From the NCBI RefSeq assembly GCF_002188465.1, contig NZ_NINW01000028.1:1-64000 (forward strand): DNA of 64,000 bases, in the 5' to 3' direction. This document shows, piece after piece, positions 1 to 9,062 of this stretch. Below the pieces are notes generated by a model that did not search any database, was not told the origin of the DNA, and saw only the letters and a list, made by a program, of their open reading frames with translations. Every line of letters starts with the position of its first letter. The stretch's first letter is position 1. Made by a program: the position numbers and the translations under genes. Source of the DNA: Pigmentiphaga sp. NML080357 (GTDB taxonomy: Bacteria; Pseudomonadota; Gammaproteobacteria; Burkholderiales; Burkholderiaceae_B).

Positions 1-236
1 GGGGCGCTCCCTCCCTTGGGGAGGACGTCGCGCAGCGACAGGAGGGTCGTCCGGTGAGCGCGCCCGCCCGGCCGCCCGAAGGGGGCGCTCCCTCCCTTGG
101 GGAGGATGTCGCGCAGCGACAGGAGGGTCGTCCGGTGAGCGCGCCCGCCCGGCCGCCCGAAGGGGGCGCTCCCTCCCTTGGGGAGGATGTCGCGCAGCGA
201 CAGGAGGGCCGTCCGGTTATCGCGCCCGCCCGGCCG
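1..236. repeat. 81-bp tandem repeat, about three copies, cut by the left edge
   Basis: A unit of exactly 81 bp repeats with phase points at 54, 135 and 216, and a partial copy fills 1-53. Units differ by only a few bases (GACGTC versus GATGTC, GGTCGTCC versus GGCCGTCC). Each unit holds a CCCTTGGGGAGG dyad, a GTCGC-gca-GCGAC hairpin, then AGGAGGG and, nine bases on, GTG (GTT in the last unit). Because 81 is a multiple of three the frame stays open, so the array can be read as a 27-residue protein repeat joined to the following oxidase. The array continues beyond the window. Confidence 0.9.
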
Positions 237-1355
237 CTGAATGCGCATGACTTGCGCCGTCTTGCCCGGCGGCGCCTGCCGCGCCTGGCCTTCGATTATC
301 TCGACGGCGGGGCCGAGGACGAGACGACCCTGAAGGCCAACCGCCGTGCCTTCGAGAACGTCGCGCTCCGGCCGCGGGCGCTCCGCGATGTCAGTGTGCG
401 CGCCCAGTCGATCGAGATCCTGGGGCAGATGTGGTCGTCTCCCTTCGGCATCGCGCCGGTGGGACTGGCCGGGCTGTTCTGGCCGCACGGCGACGTGGCG
501 GCCGCCCGTGCCGCGGCGCGAGCGGGCGTTCCGTACGTGCTGTCCACGGCTTCGAGCAGCACGCTGGAGGCCGTGGCGCAGGTGGGCGGAAACCTGTGGT
601 TCCAGTTATACGTGATCGAGCGCGGGCTGGCCGACAGCCTGGTCGATCGTGCGCTCGCGGCCGGCTACCGCCATCTGGTGCTGACCACGGACGTTCCGGT
701 GAGCGGCCGGCGAGAGCGCGACCTGCGCAACGGTTTTTCGTTGCCGATGCGCTGGCGCCTGGGCACGGTTTGGGACGTCGTCCGCCATCCGCGCTGGCTG
801 CTGCAGATGGCGCGCCACGGCGCGCCGCAGCTCGCCAATCTCGCGGCGGCAGCCGCGACGAGCGGTACCCAGGCGCAAGCAGCGCTGCTGCAGCGTCGGA
901 TGGATGCCAGCTTTGCCTGGGAAGACCTGCGGCGCCTGCGCAGGCGCTGGCCGCATGCCTTGTGGCTCAAGGGCATCCTCCATGCGGACGACGCCCGCCG
1001 CGCTTGCGCCGAAGGCGTGGATGGCGTGATCGTCTCCAACCACGGCGGCAGGCAGCTGGACGGCGCCATGGCCAGCCTCGACGCGCTGCCTGAGGTGGTC
1101 GAGGCCGCCGGAGGCCGTCCGGTACTGCTGGATGGCGGCGTGCGGCGCGGGGTCGACGTGGTCAAGGCCATGGCATCGGGCGCGCGCGGTGTGCTCATGG
1201 GGCGCCTGCCCATGTACGGACTTGCCGCGGGTGGCGAAGCCGGCGTGGCTGCCGCGCTCGAGCTGGTGCGCCAGGACGTCGACCGGACGCTGGCGCTGCT
1301 GGGTTGCGATGACGTGGCGCGCCTGGGGCCGGAGTGGCAAATAAAGCTAAAGTAA
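135..1355 (+). CDS. FMN-dependent alpha-hydroxy-acid oxidizing protein (L-lactate/mandelate dehydrogenase family)
   Basis: Member of the glycolate oxidase / LldD family, which oxidises 2-hydroxy acids to 2-oxo acids with FMN in a TIM barrel. Visible family marks are YLDGGAEDE near the N-terminus, the STASSSTLE segment, SNHGGRQLDG with the catalytic His, and the phosphate-binding LLDGGVRRG followed by GARGVLMGR. The conserved domain begins around position 237. The GTG at 135 is preceded by AGGAGGG at good spacing and is the last start codon before the domain. An identical GTG with the same site lies one repeat upstream at 54, so the protein may be 27 residues or more longer. The substrate cannot be told from sequence. 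Confidence 0.88.
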   Translation: MSAPARPPEGGAPSLGEDVAQRQEGRPVIAPARPLNAHDLRRLARRRLPRLAFDYLDGGAEDETTLKANRRAFENVALRPRALRDVSVRAQSIEILGQMWSSPFGIAPVGLAGLFWPHGDVAAARAAARAGVPYVLSTASSSTLEAVAQVGGNLWFQLYVIERGLADSLVDRALAAGYRHLVLTTDVPVSGRRERDLRNGFSLPMRWRLGTVWDVVRHPRWLLQMARHGAPQLANLAAAAATSGTQAQAALLQRRMDASFAWEDLRRLRRRWPHALWLKGILHADDARRACAEGVDGVIVSNHGGRQLDGAMASLDALPEVVEAAGGRPVLLDGGVRRGVDVVKAMASGARGVLMGRLPMYGLAAGGEAGVAAALELVRQDVDRTLALLGCDDVARLGPEWQIKLK

Positions 1356-1406
1356 ACGCTGGTTCTTGCCGTCAACCGTCATGAGTCGTTGTCCATCCCA
1401 AGAGCC

Positions 1407-2993
1407 ATGCGCAAGAATTTGCCCGTTACTTCAATCGAGCGGTTCGTCGAGAAAAGCCGCCCCGTGGTGACCACCACCGACCTGAAAGGGCGCATCACCT
1501 ACGCCAACCCCGCGTTCATCGAAGTCAGCGGCTTCTCGCGCGAGGAGCTCATCGGGCAGCCCCACAACATCGTCCGGCACCCCGACATGCCGCCCGAGGC
1601 CTTCGCCGACCTCTGGCAGACGCTCAAGCGCGGCCAGCCGTGGCGCGCGCTGGTCAAGAACCGCTGCAAGGACGGCGGCTTCTATTGGGTCGAGGCCTAT
1701 GTCACGCCGCTGTACGAGAACGGCAGGCACGTGGGCTACATGTCGGTGCGCAACGCGCCGGACCGCGCCGAGGTCGCGGCTGCGCAGGCGCTCCATGCCG
1801 AGGTCGCGGCCGGCAAGGCCAAGTTTCCCGTCACGCCGCGCCCGCGCTGGTGGCACGATCCCGCGCCCTGGGGCGCGGGCGTGGCCGTGCTCTCCCTTGG
1901 CGCAGCGCTGGGGGCCTGGCTGCTGCCCCACTGGGGCTGGATGCTGGGCCAGGCGGCGGCCGTCTGCGCGGCGGTGGCCGTCTGGCGGCTGCGGATCGCC
2001 GCGCCCCTGCGCCGGATCGACAATACGCTGGCCGCCATCGACGAAGGCATGCTGTCGGTGGCGATCGAGGGCCGCCACCAGTTCGATCTCGGCGGGCTGC
2101 CCATGCGCGTCGAATCCACCCGCATCCATCTGCGCTCCACGTTATGCGACGTGCTCCAGGTAGCCCGGGCCGTCGATGCCAGTGCCGACCGCGTCAACGG
2201 CGAGATCGCCGCGATCCGCAAGGTGGTCGACGAGCAGCGCGATCGCCTGACGCGCATTGCGGCGGCGGTCGAGCAGATGAGCGTGGCCATCCGCGAGGCC
2301 TCGCAGCACACCGGCACCGCGCTGTCCCTGTCCGAGTCGGCGCTGCAGGAAGTCGATACCGCCGAGGCCAAGATCGGCGATTCGGTGCGGGGCACGCACT
2401 CCGTCGCCGCGGCCGTGGGCCGGACCAACGAGCAGATAGGTTCGCTGCACGACCTCGTCTCGACGATCTCCGGCGTTACCCAGGCCATCAGCGAGATTGC
2501 CAACCAGACGCGCCTGTTGTCGCTCAACGCCGCCATCGAGGCGGCCCGCGCCGGCGAGAACGGCCGCGGCTTCGGCGTCGTGGCCGAAGAGGTGCGGACC
2601 CTGTCCGATCGCACGGCGGGCAGCACCGGCGACATCGGCCATGCGCTCGAGGCCATCACGCGGTTCGCCACCGAGACGTCCACGTCCATGCAGGAGGCGG
2701 TGGCCTCGGTGCAGTACAGCGGCGAGCAGATTCGCGAAAGCGCCGGTTTCTTCGAACGGGTGCGCCGCTCGTCGTCGCTGGTGGTGGAGCGGGCGCGCGA
2801 CATCTCCGGCATGCTGCAGCAGCAGTCGTCGGCCTCGAAGGAAGTCGCCGAAAGCATGGAGGGCATCTCGGGCGAAGTGGAACGCACGTCGGCCTCAGTC
2901 GCCTCGCTGGCCCAGGCCACCGACGCGCTCAAGGGAACCGTGGGCGACATGCGGCAATTGCTGGTGCGGTACGAAACCTCGCTCTATCACTGA
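1407..2993 (+). CDS. Aer-like PAS-domain methyl-accepting chemotaxis protein
   Basis: Chemoreceptor resembling the aerotaxis sensor Aer. An N-terminal PAS domain (about residues 10-115) carries the Aer signature [13 protein letters not shown] and the [13 protein letters not shown] strand that normally bind FAD. A hydrophobic segment (about 160-200) gives two short membrane passes. The C-terminal cytoplasmic signalling rod has its hairpin tip at about residues 365-395 ([15 protein letters not shown]...), which contacts CheA/CheW. The ATG at 1407 is chosen because homologues start just before this PAS fold; a TTG at 1389 would add six residues. No che genes are nearby, so it is an orphan receptor that probably senses redox or energy state. 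Confidence 0.9.
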   Translation: MRKNLPVTSIERFVEKSRPVVTTTDLKGRITYANPAFIEVSGFSREELIGQPHNIVRHPDMPPEAFADLWQTLKRGQPWRALVKNRCKDGGFYWVEAYVTPLYENGRHVGYMSVRNAPDRAEVAAAQALHAEVAAGKAKFPVTPRPRWWHDPAPWGAGVAVLSLGAALGAWLLPHWGWMLGQAAAVCAAVAVWRLRIAAPLRRIDNTLAAIDEGMLSVAIEGRHQFDLGGLPMRVESTRIHLRSTLCDVLQVARAVDASADRVNGEIAAIRKVVDEQRDRLTRIAAAVEQMSVAIREASQHTGTALSLSESALQEVDTAEAKIGDSVRGTHSVAAAVGRTNEQIGSLHDLVSTISGVTQAISEIANQTRLLSLNAAIEAARAGENGRGFGVVAEEVRTLSDRTAGSTGDIGHALEAITRFATETSTSMQEAVASVQYSGEQIRESAGFFERVRRSSSLVVERARDISGMLQQQSSASKEVAESMEGISGEVERTSASVASLAQATDALKGTVGDMRQLLVRYETSLYH

Positions 2994-3067
2994 GCGCGGC
3001 GAACGCGGGAATCGTTACGTTATGCTCTAGCCTGTTCGAATCGGCTTACAGGTAGAGGGAGCAGGCG

Positions 3068-4558
3068 TTGCTGCACGGTTGCGCGCAAACCGGTCCGGTC
3101 GCGGATCGTCTCGGGGCGGGAGTCTTCGGCAAGGAATGGGGCAGGGGCGCGCGGGCCGCGGTAGCGGCACTACTGGCATTCCTGGCGCTGTCCACCGCGC
3201 GGGCGCAGGGGCTGCCGCCTGAACTGTCGGCAGCCTGGGCCGCCACCGGCCTGCCCGAAAGCTCGCTCTCGGTGGTGGTCGAACGGGTGGACGGCACGCG
3301 CGTGGTGTCCGTCAATGCCGGACAGCCGCGCAATCCGGCGTCGGTCATGAAGCTGGTAACCACCTTCGCCGCGCTCGACAGTCTGGGCCCGGCCTATGTC
3401 TGGCGCACGCAATTGCTGGTGGATCCGGGCACGACCGTATCCGCCGACGGCACGCTGTCCGGTCCGCTCTACCTGCGCGCCAGCGGCGATCCCCTGTTCA
3501 AGCTCGAAGACCTCTGGCAACTGCTGCGGGAATTGCGGCTGCGCGGCGTGCGCAAGATTCCCGAACTGGTGGTGGACCGGTCGGTGTTCGGTCCGGTCGC
3601 GATCGACCCCGGTGCCTTCGACGGCGATCCTTCCCGGCCCTACAACGCCAGTCCGGATGCCTGGATGGTGGGTTTCGGCGCCGTGCGCCTGCTGTTCACC
3701 CCCGATCCGCGCCACCGGCAATGGCGGGTCACGATGGACCCCGCCCTGCCGGGGGTGAAGGTGGAAGGGGCGCTGAAGTGGTCCGATGCGCCTTGCCCGG
3801 GTTCGCCATCGGTGCAGACCGAGCCTTTCCTGACCTCGTCCGGCGTTTCCCTGCGGCTTTCCGGCGCGGTGTCCGGCGGCTGCGGGGAGTTCAGCATCTA
3901 CAGGCTTGCCCTCTCCCAGCCCAAGCATGCCGAGGCGGCGTTCCGCGTGCTGTGGCAGGAAATGGGGGGTAGCCTGCAGGGCAGCATCCGTGCCGGCGGC
4001 GTGCCGAGCGACGCGATCCTGTTCGTCACCCACGATTCCCCGCCGCTGGCCGAAGTGGTGCGCCATATCAACAAGATGAGCAACAACGTGATGGCGCGCC
4101 TGCTGCTGTTGACCCTGGGGGCCAATTACGAATCGGGACCCGCCACCGTGGCCAACGGCGACCGGGCCGTGGAAGGCATCCTGGCGGCAAGAGGCCTGCG
4201 CTTCCCCGAACTGGTGCTGGACAACGGATCGGGGTTGTCGCGCGACGGCCGGATCTCGGCCGACAGCCTCGCGCGGCTGCTGGCCGCGGCCTGGCAGTCG
4301 CCGGTCATGCCGGAATTCGTGTCCTCGTTGGCCATCCCCGGTATCGATGGCACGGTGCGGCGGCGCCTGCGCGAGTCCGAGGCCGCCGGCCAGGCCCACC
4401 TGAAAAGCGGCTCGCTGCGGGACGTGCGGGCGCTCGCCGGCTACGTGCTATCGGCCAGCGGGCGCCGCTACGCCGTGGTCAGCCTGGTCAACGACGAGCG
4501 CGCGCAGCAGGCCAACGGTTTCCACGACAAGTTGGTCGCCTGGCTGGCCGCGCAGTGA
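3068..4558 (+). CDS. dacB: D-alanyl-D-alanine carboxypeptidase / endopeptidase (PBP4 type)
   Basis: Periplasmic class C penicillin-binding protein that trims D-Ala and opens peptide cross-links in peptidoglycan. All three active-site motifs are present: SVMK at residues 92-95 (nucleophile Ser92, Lys95), SNN near 338 and KSG near 446. A hydrophobic stretch ending in ALSTARAQG is the signal peptide. No ATG or GTG is available in frame before the signal peptide, so translation probably starts at TTG 3068, which has GAGGGAG seven bases upstream. Length (496 residues) is usual for DacB. It stands alone between the chemoreceptor and the yqjD-like operon. Confidence 0.92.
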   Translation: MLHGCAQTGPVADRLGAGVFGKEWGRGARAAVAALLAFLALSTARAQGLPPELSAAWAATGLPESSLSVVVERVDGTRVVSVNAGQPRNPASVMKLVTTFAALDSLGPAYVWRTQLLVDPGTTVSADGTLSGPLYLRASGDPLFKLEDLWQLLRELRLRGVRKIPELVVDRSVFGPVAIDPGAFDGDPSRPYNASPDAWMVGFGAVRLLFTPDPRHRQWRVTMDPALPGVKVEGALKWSDAPCPGSPSVQTEPFLTSSGVSLRLSGAVSGGCGEFSIYRLALSQPKHAEAAFRVLWQEMGGSLQGSIRAGGVPSDAILFVTHDSPPLAEVVRHINKMSNNVMARLLLLTLGANYESGPATVANGDRAVEGILAARGLRFPELVLDNGSGLSRDGRISADSLARLLAAAWQSPVMPEFVSSLAIPGIDGTVRRRLRESEAAGQAHLKSGSLRDVRALAGYVLSASGRRYAVVSLVNDERAQQANGFHDKLVAWLAAQ

Positions 4559-4617
4559 TGCAGGATGCAAGCGGGCGGTTGCAGGTGTTACCCGATGCTG
4601 CCCGCTCGAGGCGAGGG

Positions 4618-4646
4618 TTCCGGTATGCAGGGGCGGCTGCTATGAT
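4618..4646 (+). promoter_or_regulatory. possible sigma-70 promoter for the yqjD-like operon
   Basis: TATGAT at 4641-4646 is a good -10 match. A weak -35 (TTCCGG, 4618-4623) lies 17 bases upstream. The start codon of the first gene is 41 bases downstream. The -10 is convincing on its own; the -35 is poor, so this may be a stationary-phase promoter or chance. Confidence 0.35.
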
Positions 4647-4686
4647 CGAACCGTCCAACCGAAAAACAACGCAGGGAGCGCAAGCC

Positions 4687-4998
4687 ATGAATACCAGCAC
4701 TGCAGGCAAAGAAAAACTGATCTCGGACGTGAAGGTCGTGCTGAACGATGCGGAAGACCTGCTCAAGCAAGCCGCCTCCAGCACCGGCGACCGCGCGGTC
4801 GAACTGCGCGAGCGGGCCCTGACTTCCCTGAAGCGCGCCCGCGAGAAGCTGATCGACGTCCAGGATTCGATGCTGGAGCGTAGCAAGGCCGCCGCCCGCG
4901 CCACCGACGACTTCGTGCACGACAACCCCTGGCGCGCCATCGGCATCGCCGCCGCGGTCGGCTTCCTGGCCGGCCTGCTGGTCAACAGCCGCCGTTGA
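4687..4998 (+). CDS. ElaB/YqjD/DUF883-family membrane-anchored protein
   Basis: Small protein of 103 residues. A charged helical N-terminal part (heptad-like KKA/REL pattern) is followed by a C-terminal hydrophobic anchor, IGIAAAVGFLAGLLV, ending in NSRR. This is the hallmark arrangement of the YqjD/ElaB family, tail-anchored inner-membrane proteins that in E. coli bind ribosomes in stationary phase; that role is inferred from the family. ATG 4687 has GGGAGCG upstream. It opens a three-gene operon with the next two membrane-associated genes. Confidence 0.85.
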   Translation: MNTSTAGKEKLISDVKVVLNDAEDLLKQAASSTGDRAVELRERALTSLKRAREKLIDVQDSMLERSKAAARATDDFVHDNPWRAIGIAAAVGFLAGLLVNSRR

Positions 4999-5008
4999 TC
5001 GAGCAGCG

Positions 5009-5419
5009 GTGTCCGAGTCTCCGCATCTCCTGAGTTCGCTCCGGGCGCTGGCGGCCACGTCGGTCGGCATCCTGCGCACCCGGCTCGAACTCGTCGCCAT
5101 CGAGCTGGCCGAAGAGAAATCGCGCCTGATGGGCATGGTATTGGTAGCGCTGGCCGCGCTGCTTTGCCTGACGCTCGGGCTGATGATGTTCTCGTTCCTG
5201 ATCGTGGTGGTGTTCTGGGATACCGAATACCGCCATCTCGCCATCGCGCTCGTGGGAGCGGCGTACCTGCTGGTGGGGCTGATCATGCTGTTGATGGTGC
5301 GCCGGCAGGCTTCGCACGCGCCCATCGCCTTCGAGGATACGCTGGCGGAACTCCAGCGCGACCGCGACATGCTCGCCGCCGTCGCCGATTCCGACTCCCG
5401 GCGGGGAGAGCGCCCATGA
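5009..5419 (+). CDS. YqjE-family / phage-holin-like (DUF1469) membrane protein
   Basis: Protein of 136 residues with two strong membrane helices (about residues 42-70 and 78-98) after an amphipathic N-terminal segment, as in the DUF1469 or 'phage holin family' group that includes E. coli YqjE. There is no phage context, so a true holin role is unlikely. The GTG start at 5009 follows the upstream stop by 10 bases. The stop codon overlaps the ATG of the next gene (ATGA at 5416), which indicates translational coupling. Function is unknown; an envelope-stress role is only inferred from the yqjD-yqjE-yqjK order. Confidence 0.83.
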   Translation: MSESPHLLSSLRALAATSVGILRTRLELVAIELAEEKSRLMGMVLVALAALLCLTLGLMMFSFLIVVVFWDTEYRHLAIALVGAAYLLVGLIMLLMVRRQASHAPIAFEDTLAELQRDRDMLAAVADSDSRRGERP

Positions 5420-5790
5420 GCCGGCGCTACTCCGACATGCAGGCCCGCAAGGAGCTGCTGTTGGCGCGCTCGTCCATAGAGCGCATGGAACTGGGCGCCC
5501 ACCTGCACCAGATACGGGAGGCCGTCACCCCGGGCAACATGGTGAAGTCGGTCTGGCCCCGCCTGAGCGGCAGCGGCGGCGTGACGACGGCGATGCAGGC
5601 GTGGCGGTTTCTGCGGCGCTATCCCATCGTTTCGTCGGCGGCATCGATGCTGCTGGCGCGCGTACGGGTACGCGGCATCTTCCGGCTGTTGAAGCTGGGC
5701 GGCGGGGCGGTCGCCGCCTACCAGGCGTTCAAGCTCTGGCGGGCGATCAAGGACGACGGCAAGGGCCGGCGCGACACCGACCCGCGCTAG
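5416..5790 (+). CDS. YqjK-like small protein, third gene of the operon
   Basis: Protein of 124 residues, basic, with an N-terminal helix rich in Arg and Glu and a weakly hydrophobic middle (YPIVSSAASMLLARVR) and C-terminal part. Position after yqjD- and yqjE-like genes and size fit the YqjK slot, although similarity by eye is weak. ATG 5416 overlaps the previous stop by four bases. It ends 46 bases before the 3' end of the opposing ubiD-family gene. Function unknown. Confidence 0.75.
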   Translation: MSRRYSDMQARKELLLARSSIERMELGAHLHQIREAVTPGNMVKSVWPRLSGSGGVTTAMQAWRFLRRYPIVSSAASMLLARVRVRGIFRLLKLGGGAVAAYQAFKLWRAIKDDGKGRRDTDPR

Positions 5791-5836
5791 TCCGCGGGGA
5801 CGGGGCTTGGGAGCCGGAGCAACCCGGCTTCCGGAC

Positions 5837-7384
5837 CTACAGACCCAGCTCCTCCCAGAGCCCGTCCACCCTTTTCTTCACTTCGGCGTCCATCACGATG
5901 GGCCGGCCCCATTCGCGGTCGGTTTCGCCCGGCCATTTGTTGGTGGCGTCCAGGCCCATCTTGCCGCCCAGTCCCGATACCGGGGAGGCGAAATCCAGGT
6001 AGTCGATCGGCGTGCGGTCGGCCAGCAGGGTGTCGCGCACCGGGTCCATGCGGGTGGTGATGGCCCAGACGACGTCCTGCCAGTTGCGCACGTCGATGTC
6101 GTCGTCCACCACCACGATGAACTTGGTGTACATGAACTGGCGCAGCACGCTCCAGATGCCGAACATGACCCGCTTGGCGTGGCCGGGGTACTGCTTGCGC
6201 ATCGAGACGATGGCCAGGCGGTAGCTGCAGCCCTCGGGCGGCAGGTAGAAGTCCACGATTTCCGGCAGTTGGCGTCGCAGCAGCGGGGTGAAGACCTCGT
6301 TCAGAGCCACGCCCAGGACGGCGGGCTCGTCGGGCGGCTTGCCGGTATAGGTGGAGTGGTAGATGGGGTCGCGCCGCATGGTGATGCGATCCACGGTGAA
6401 CACCGGGAACCAATCCTGCTCGTTGTAATAGCCGGTATGGTCGCCATAGGGACCCTCCAGCGCCACCTCGTAGCCGTTGTCCGGAGGCGGCGCGACGCCT
6501 GGCGCCGGTTGCGGCGCCCGGGCCCGCGGGTCGGACAGCGGGAGCAAATGGCCCTCGAGTACGAGCTCCGCCGAGGCAGGCACCGTAAGCGCGTTGCCCA
6601 CGCAGCGGACGACTTCCGTGCGCCCGCCCCGCAGCAGCCCGGCGAACTGGTACTCGGACAGGGCGTCGGGTACCGGCGTGACCGCCCCCAGGATGGTGGC
6701 CGGATCCGCGCCCAACGCGACCGCGACGGGGAAGGGCTGGCCGGGATGGGCCAACATGTGTTCCCGGAAATCCAGCGCGCCGCCGCGATGCGACAGCCAC
6801 CGCATGATGAGCTTGTTGCGCGCGATGGGCTGCTGGCGGTAGATGCCGAGGTTCTGCCGCTTCCGGTTGGGTCCGCGAGTGACCACCAGCCCCCACGACA
6901 ACAGCGGCGCCACGTCCCCCGGCCAGCAATGCTGGATCGGCAGGCGGGCCAGGTCCACGTCGTCCCCCTCCAGCACGATTTCCTGGCACGGGGCGCCGCG
7001 GATCTCGCGGGGCGCCATGTCCCACAGTGCGGATTTCAGCATGGAGACCTTGCCCAGGGCGTCGCGCAGGCCGCGCGGCGGCTCGGGTTCGCGCAGCGAG
7101 GCCAGCAGTTCGCCCACTTCGCGCAGCGCGCCGACGTCGTCGGCGCCCATGCCGAGCGCTACCCGCCGAGGGGTGCCGAACAGATTGGCAAGGACGGGCA
7201 TGGCGGCCTTGCCGCGCCCCGGCTGCAATACGTTCTCGAACAGCAGGGCAGGCCCGCCGGCGCGCAGCACACGGTCGCTGATCTCGGTGATCTCCAGGTG
7301 GGTCGATACCGCGGCCTGGACGCGCTTGAGTTCGCCCAGGGCGTCGAGCTGGCGGAGGAAGTCTCTGAGGTCGCGGTATTTCAC
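5837..7384 (-). CDS. ubiD: UbiD-family prenylated-FMN-dependent decarboxylase
   Basis: Matches the UbiD family along its length (515 residues; E. coli UbiD is 497). Recognisable blocks are LLFENV near the N-terminus, the GIYRQQ segment with AIGxNPA-like surroundings, and the conserved [11 protein letters not shown], which contributes to the prFMN and metal site. In ubiquinone synthesis the enzyme decarboxylates 3-polyprenyl-4-hydroxybenzoate; related members act on other aromatic acids, so the substrate is inferred. GTG 7384 is chosen because [10 protein letters not shown] is the usual N-terminus and AAGGTG lies upstream; an ATG at 7444 would add 20 atypical residues. No ubiX is adjacent. Confidence 0.9.
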   Translation of the reverse strand: MKYRDLRDFLRQLDALGELKRVQAAVSTHLEITEISDRVLRAGGPALLFENVLQPGRGKAAMPVLANLFGTPRRVALGMGADDVGALREVGELLASLREPEPPRGLRDALGKVSMLKSALWDMAPREIRGAPCQEIVLEGDDVDLARLPIQHCWPGDVAPLLSWGLVVTRGPNRKRQNLGIYRQQPIARNKLIMRWLSHRGGALDFREHMLAHPGQPFPVAVALGADPATILGAVTPVPDALSEYQFAGLLRGGRTEVVRCVGNALTVPASAELVLEGHLLPLSDPRARAPQPAPGVAPPPDNGYEVALEGPYGDHTGYYNEQDWFPVFTVDRITMRRDPIYHSTYTGKPPDEPAVLGVALNEVFTPLLRRQLPEIVDFYLPPEGCSYRLAIVSMRKQYPGHAKRVMFGIWSVLRQFMYTKFIVVVDDDIDVRNWQDVVWAITTRMDPVRDTLLADRTPIDYLDFASPVSGLGGKMGLDATNKWPGETDREWGRPIVMDAEVKKRVDGLWEELGL

Positions 7385-7675
7385 GGGCAAAGCACCTTGG
7401 TGGGGAGGGTCGTCAGGACGGGAATTTAACCCGGGACGGGGCATGCGAAGACGCGTATGGAAGCGGAGCCGGACCCGTTCGCGGCCTCCGATTGGCGCGT
7501 CGCCGCGGGGGCAACCCGGTCAATTTTTACATATGTTTCAGAATCCGACGCCATCTTGGTGATAGTGTATGCTCACTTTTTGCGATATTTCCATATACGG
7601 TCGGATGGCAACCAATAGAAAATGGCAATGACCGGGTCTTCTCTGGGAATGCACCAAAATGGTGAAGATTTGCGG

Positions 7676-7704
7676 TTGACCTACCCCCCTCCCATTTCTA
7701 CAAT
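7676..7704 (+). promoter_or_regulatory. strong sigma-70 promoter for a long leader
   Basis: TTGACC (7676-7681) and TACAAT (7699-7704) are separated by exactly 17 bases, a near-consensus housekeeping promoter. The predicted start is about 7711, over 300 bases before the ATG of the transglycosylase at 8024. Upstream (about 7510-7620) is AT-rich compared with the rest of the window. Confidence 0.8.
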
Positions 7705-7710
7705 CCGGGC

Positions 7711-8023
7711 ACTTTCAGCGTACGCCCGGTGCCGTCGTCCCACCAGCTGCCCATGAGGGCCGGAAAAGACCGCCGGGCTGAAATCAACGGGCTGTCGGGC
7801 GCCCACCATACTGGAGTTCTCTTAACGGCGCGTACGCGCCTACTGCCCGAAACAGGCATGGTTCCCAGCTATCTCTGCGGTAGCCGCCATGCAGGTGTAC
7901 CGCTCGTCGTCCTGACGGCGGTGCGATGTGCAGCCAAGCAGGTTGTGGCCTAGACGTCCGGAGTCGTACTCGCGCAGTTCCGGATGCGGATTCTTTGTGG
8001 CCCGCCGATGCAAGGAGGTAAGC
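7711..8023 (+). promoter_or_regulatory. structured 5' leader or small RNA ahead of the transglycosylase gene
   Basis: About 310 nt with no credible gene but many inverted repeats. TTTCAGC at 7713 can pair with GCTGAAA at about 7775, continuing as CCCGG/CCGGG. GGCGCGTACGCGCC (about 7828-7841) is a perfect palindrome. ACCGC-T-CGTC (7899-7908) pairs with GACGGCGGT (7914-7922) around a five-base loop, leaving one bulged T. The leader ends in a very strong AAGGAGGT ribosome site before ATG 8024. It could be an attenuating leader or an independent small RNA; no known riboswitch class was recognised. Confidence 0.45.
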
Positions 8024-8962
8024 ATGCCCGACGCGCAGTCGCGTTCGTCGCTCAAAGAGGCCGCTGCCCATGTCCGAGACGGCATGGCGAAGTGGTCTGG
8101 CGTAGTTGCAGGTTATATCGTTTTGGCCGTGCTCGTGGCGGCTGTGGTCATTCCGTCCGTGCCCGGCCTGCGCGGCCCGGCTACCCAATTCTATGCGGCG
8201 TTGTCCGGCAACGAGGCCGAGGCCGCGCCGGCGGCAGGGCCGGTCGCCATCCCGGCGCAGGCGCACGTCCAGGCCGAACCCAAGGTTGCCTCCAGCAAGG
8301 TTCAGTCCCACAGCCATACCGTGGCCTTCCTGGGTTCCATGGGCAACGGCCAGGTGACGCAAAAGCTGCCGGTGGTCAAGGTCTCGGCGGTGCAGAGCGA
8401 ATCCCTCGGGCGCTATATCGCCCGCAAGTACCGCGTGTCCAACGAAGCCACCCGGATGCTGATTTCGACGGCCTATGGCGTGGGCCAGGAAATGGGCCTC
8501 GATCCGCTGCTGCTGCTGGCCATCATCGCCATCGAGTCCAGCTTCAATCCCTTTGCCGAAAGCCATGTCGGCGCGCAGGGGCTGATGCAGGTCCTGACGC
8601 GCGTCCATAGCGAGCGGTTCGAGCCCTTCGGCGGCGACCAGGCCGCCTGGAATCCGGTGGCCAACATCCGTGTCGGCGCATCGATCCTGAAGGAATACAT
8701 CGACCGCAGCGGCTCGCTGACGGGTGGGCTGCGCATGTACGTGGGCGTGGGTCCGGACGGCAGCAGTCCGTACGGCGACAAAGTACTGGCCGAACGCCGC
8801 AGGCTGGCGTCTGCCGCCGGCGTCGCTCCCGAACTGCCGGGAGCGACTCGCCCCGAGACGCCGGCCCGCTCGGCCTCCGCCGCTCCCATGCCCATTCCGA
8901 CCCAGCCCTCCGAAGCCGTCTCGGTGAAGAGCGCCGAGCCCGGCACCCCCGCAGTCATGTAA
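8024..8962 (+). CDS. membrane-anchored lytic-transglycosylase (SLT) domain protein
   Basis: Protein of 312 residues. It has a short cytoplasmic tail, one membrane helix (about residues 25-47, GVVAGYIVLAVLVAAVVIP), an Ala/Pro-rich linker, then a goose-lysozyme-like SLT domain. The catalytic Glu is in AIESSFNP (about Glu171), followed by the family GAQGLMQV block and NIRVGASILKEY. Such enzymes cut the glycan strand of peptidoglycan. The final motif reads LRMYVGVGPDG rather than the usual ALAAYNAG, so the C-terminal lobe is diverged. A Pro/Ser/Ala-rich tail ends the protein. AAGGAGGT sits ideally before the ATG. It is a single gene behind a long leader. Confidence 0.88.
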   Translation: MPDAQSRSSLKEAAAHVRDGMAKWSGVVAGYIVLAVLVAAVVIPSVPGLRGPATQFYAALSGNEAEAAPAAGPVAIPAQAHVQAEPKVASSKVQSHSHTVAFLGSMGNGQVTQKLPVVKVSAVQSESLGRYIARKYRVSNEATRMLISTAYGVGQEMGLDPLLLLAIIAIESSFNPFAESHVGAQGLMQVLTRVHSERFEPFGGDQAAWNPVANIRVGASILKEYIDRSGSLTGGLRMYVGVGPDGSSPYGDKVLAERRRLASAAGVAPELPGATRPETPARSASAAPMPIPTQPSEAVSVKSAEPGTPAVM

Positions 8963-9062
8963 GCGAGGGCGTGGCCCGCCGTACCGGGAAAAGGCGCATG
9001 CCGGCCCGGGAGGCGTGCCCGCAGTTCGCCCGCCGCCTTCCTCCCTCGTTTTCGCTCCCGGG

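Noticed and set aside
1-236. CRISPR array
   Set aside because: Units are contiguous 81-bp near-identical repeats without variable spacers, and no cas genes are present.
5009-5419. Prophage holin
   Set aside because: The family name is historical; the gene order is yqjD-yqjE-yqjK-like and no phage genes are present.
7729-7953. 74-codon frame inside the transglycosylase leader
   Set aside because: No ribosome site, no recognisable motif, and it overlaps the hairpins; it looks like chance.
7711-8023. 6S RNA or known riboswitch
   Set aside because: Size and structure were considered, but I could not match the central bubble or any known aptamer core by eye, so it is left as an unclassified leader.
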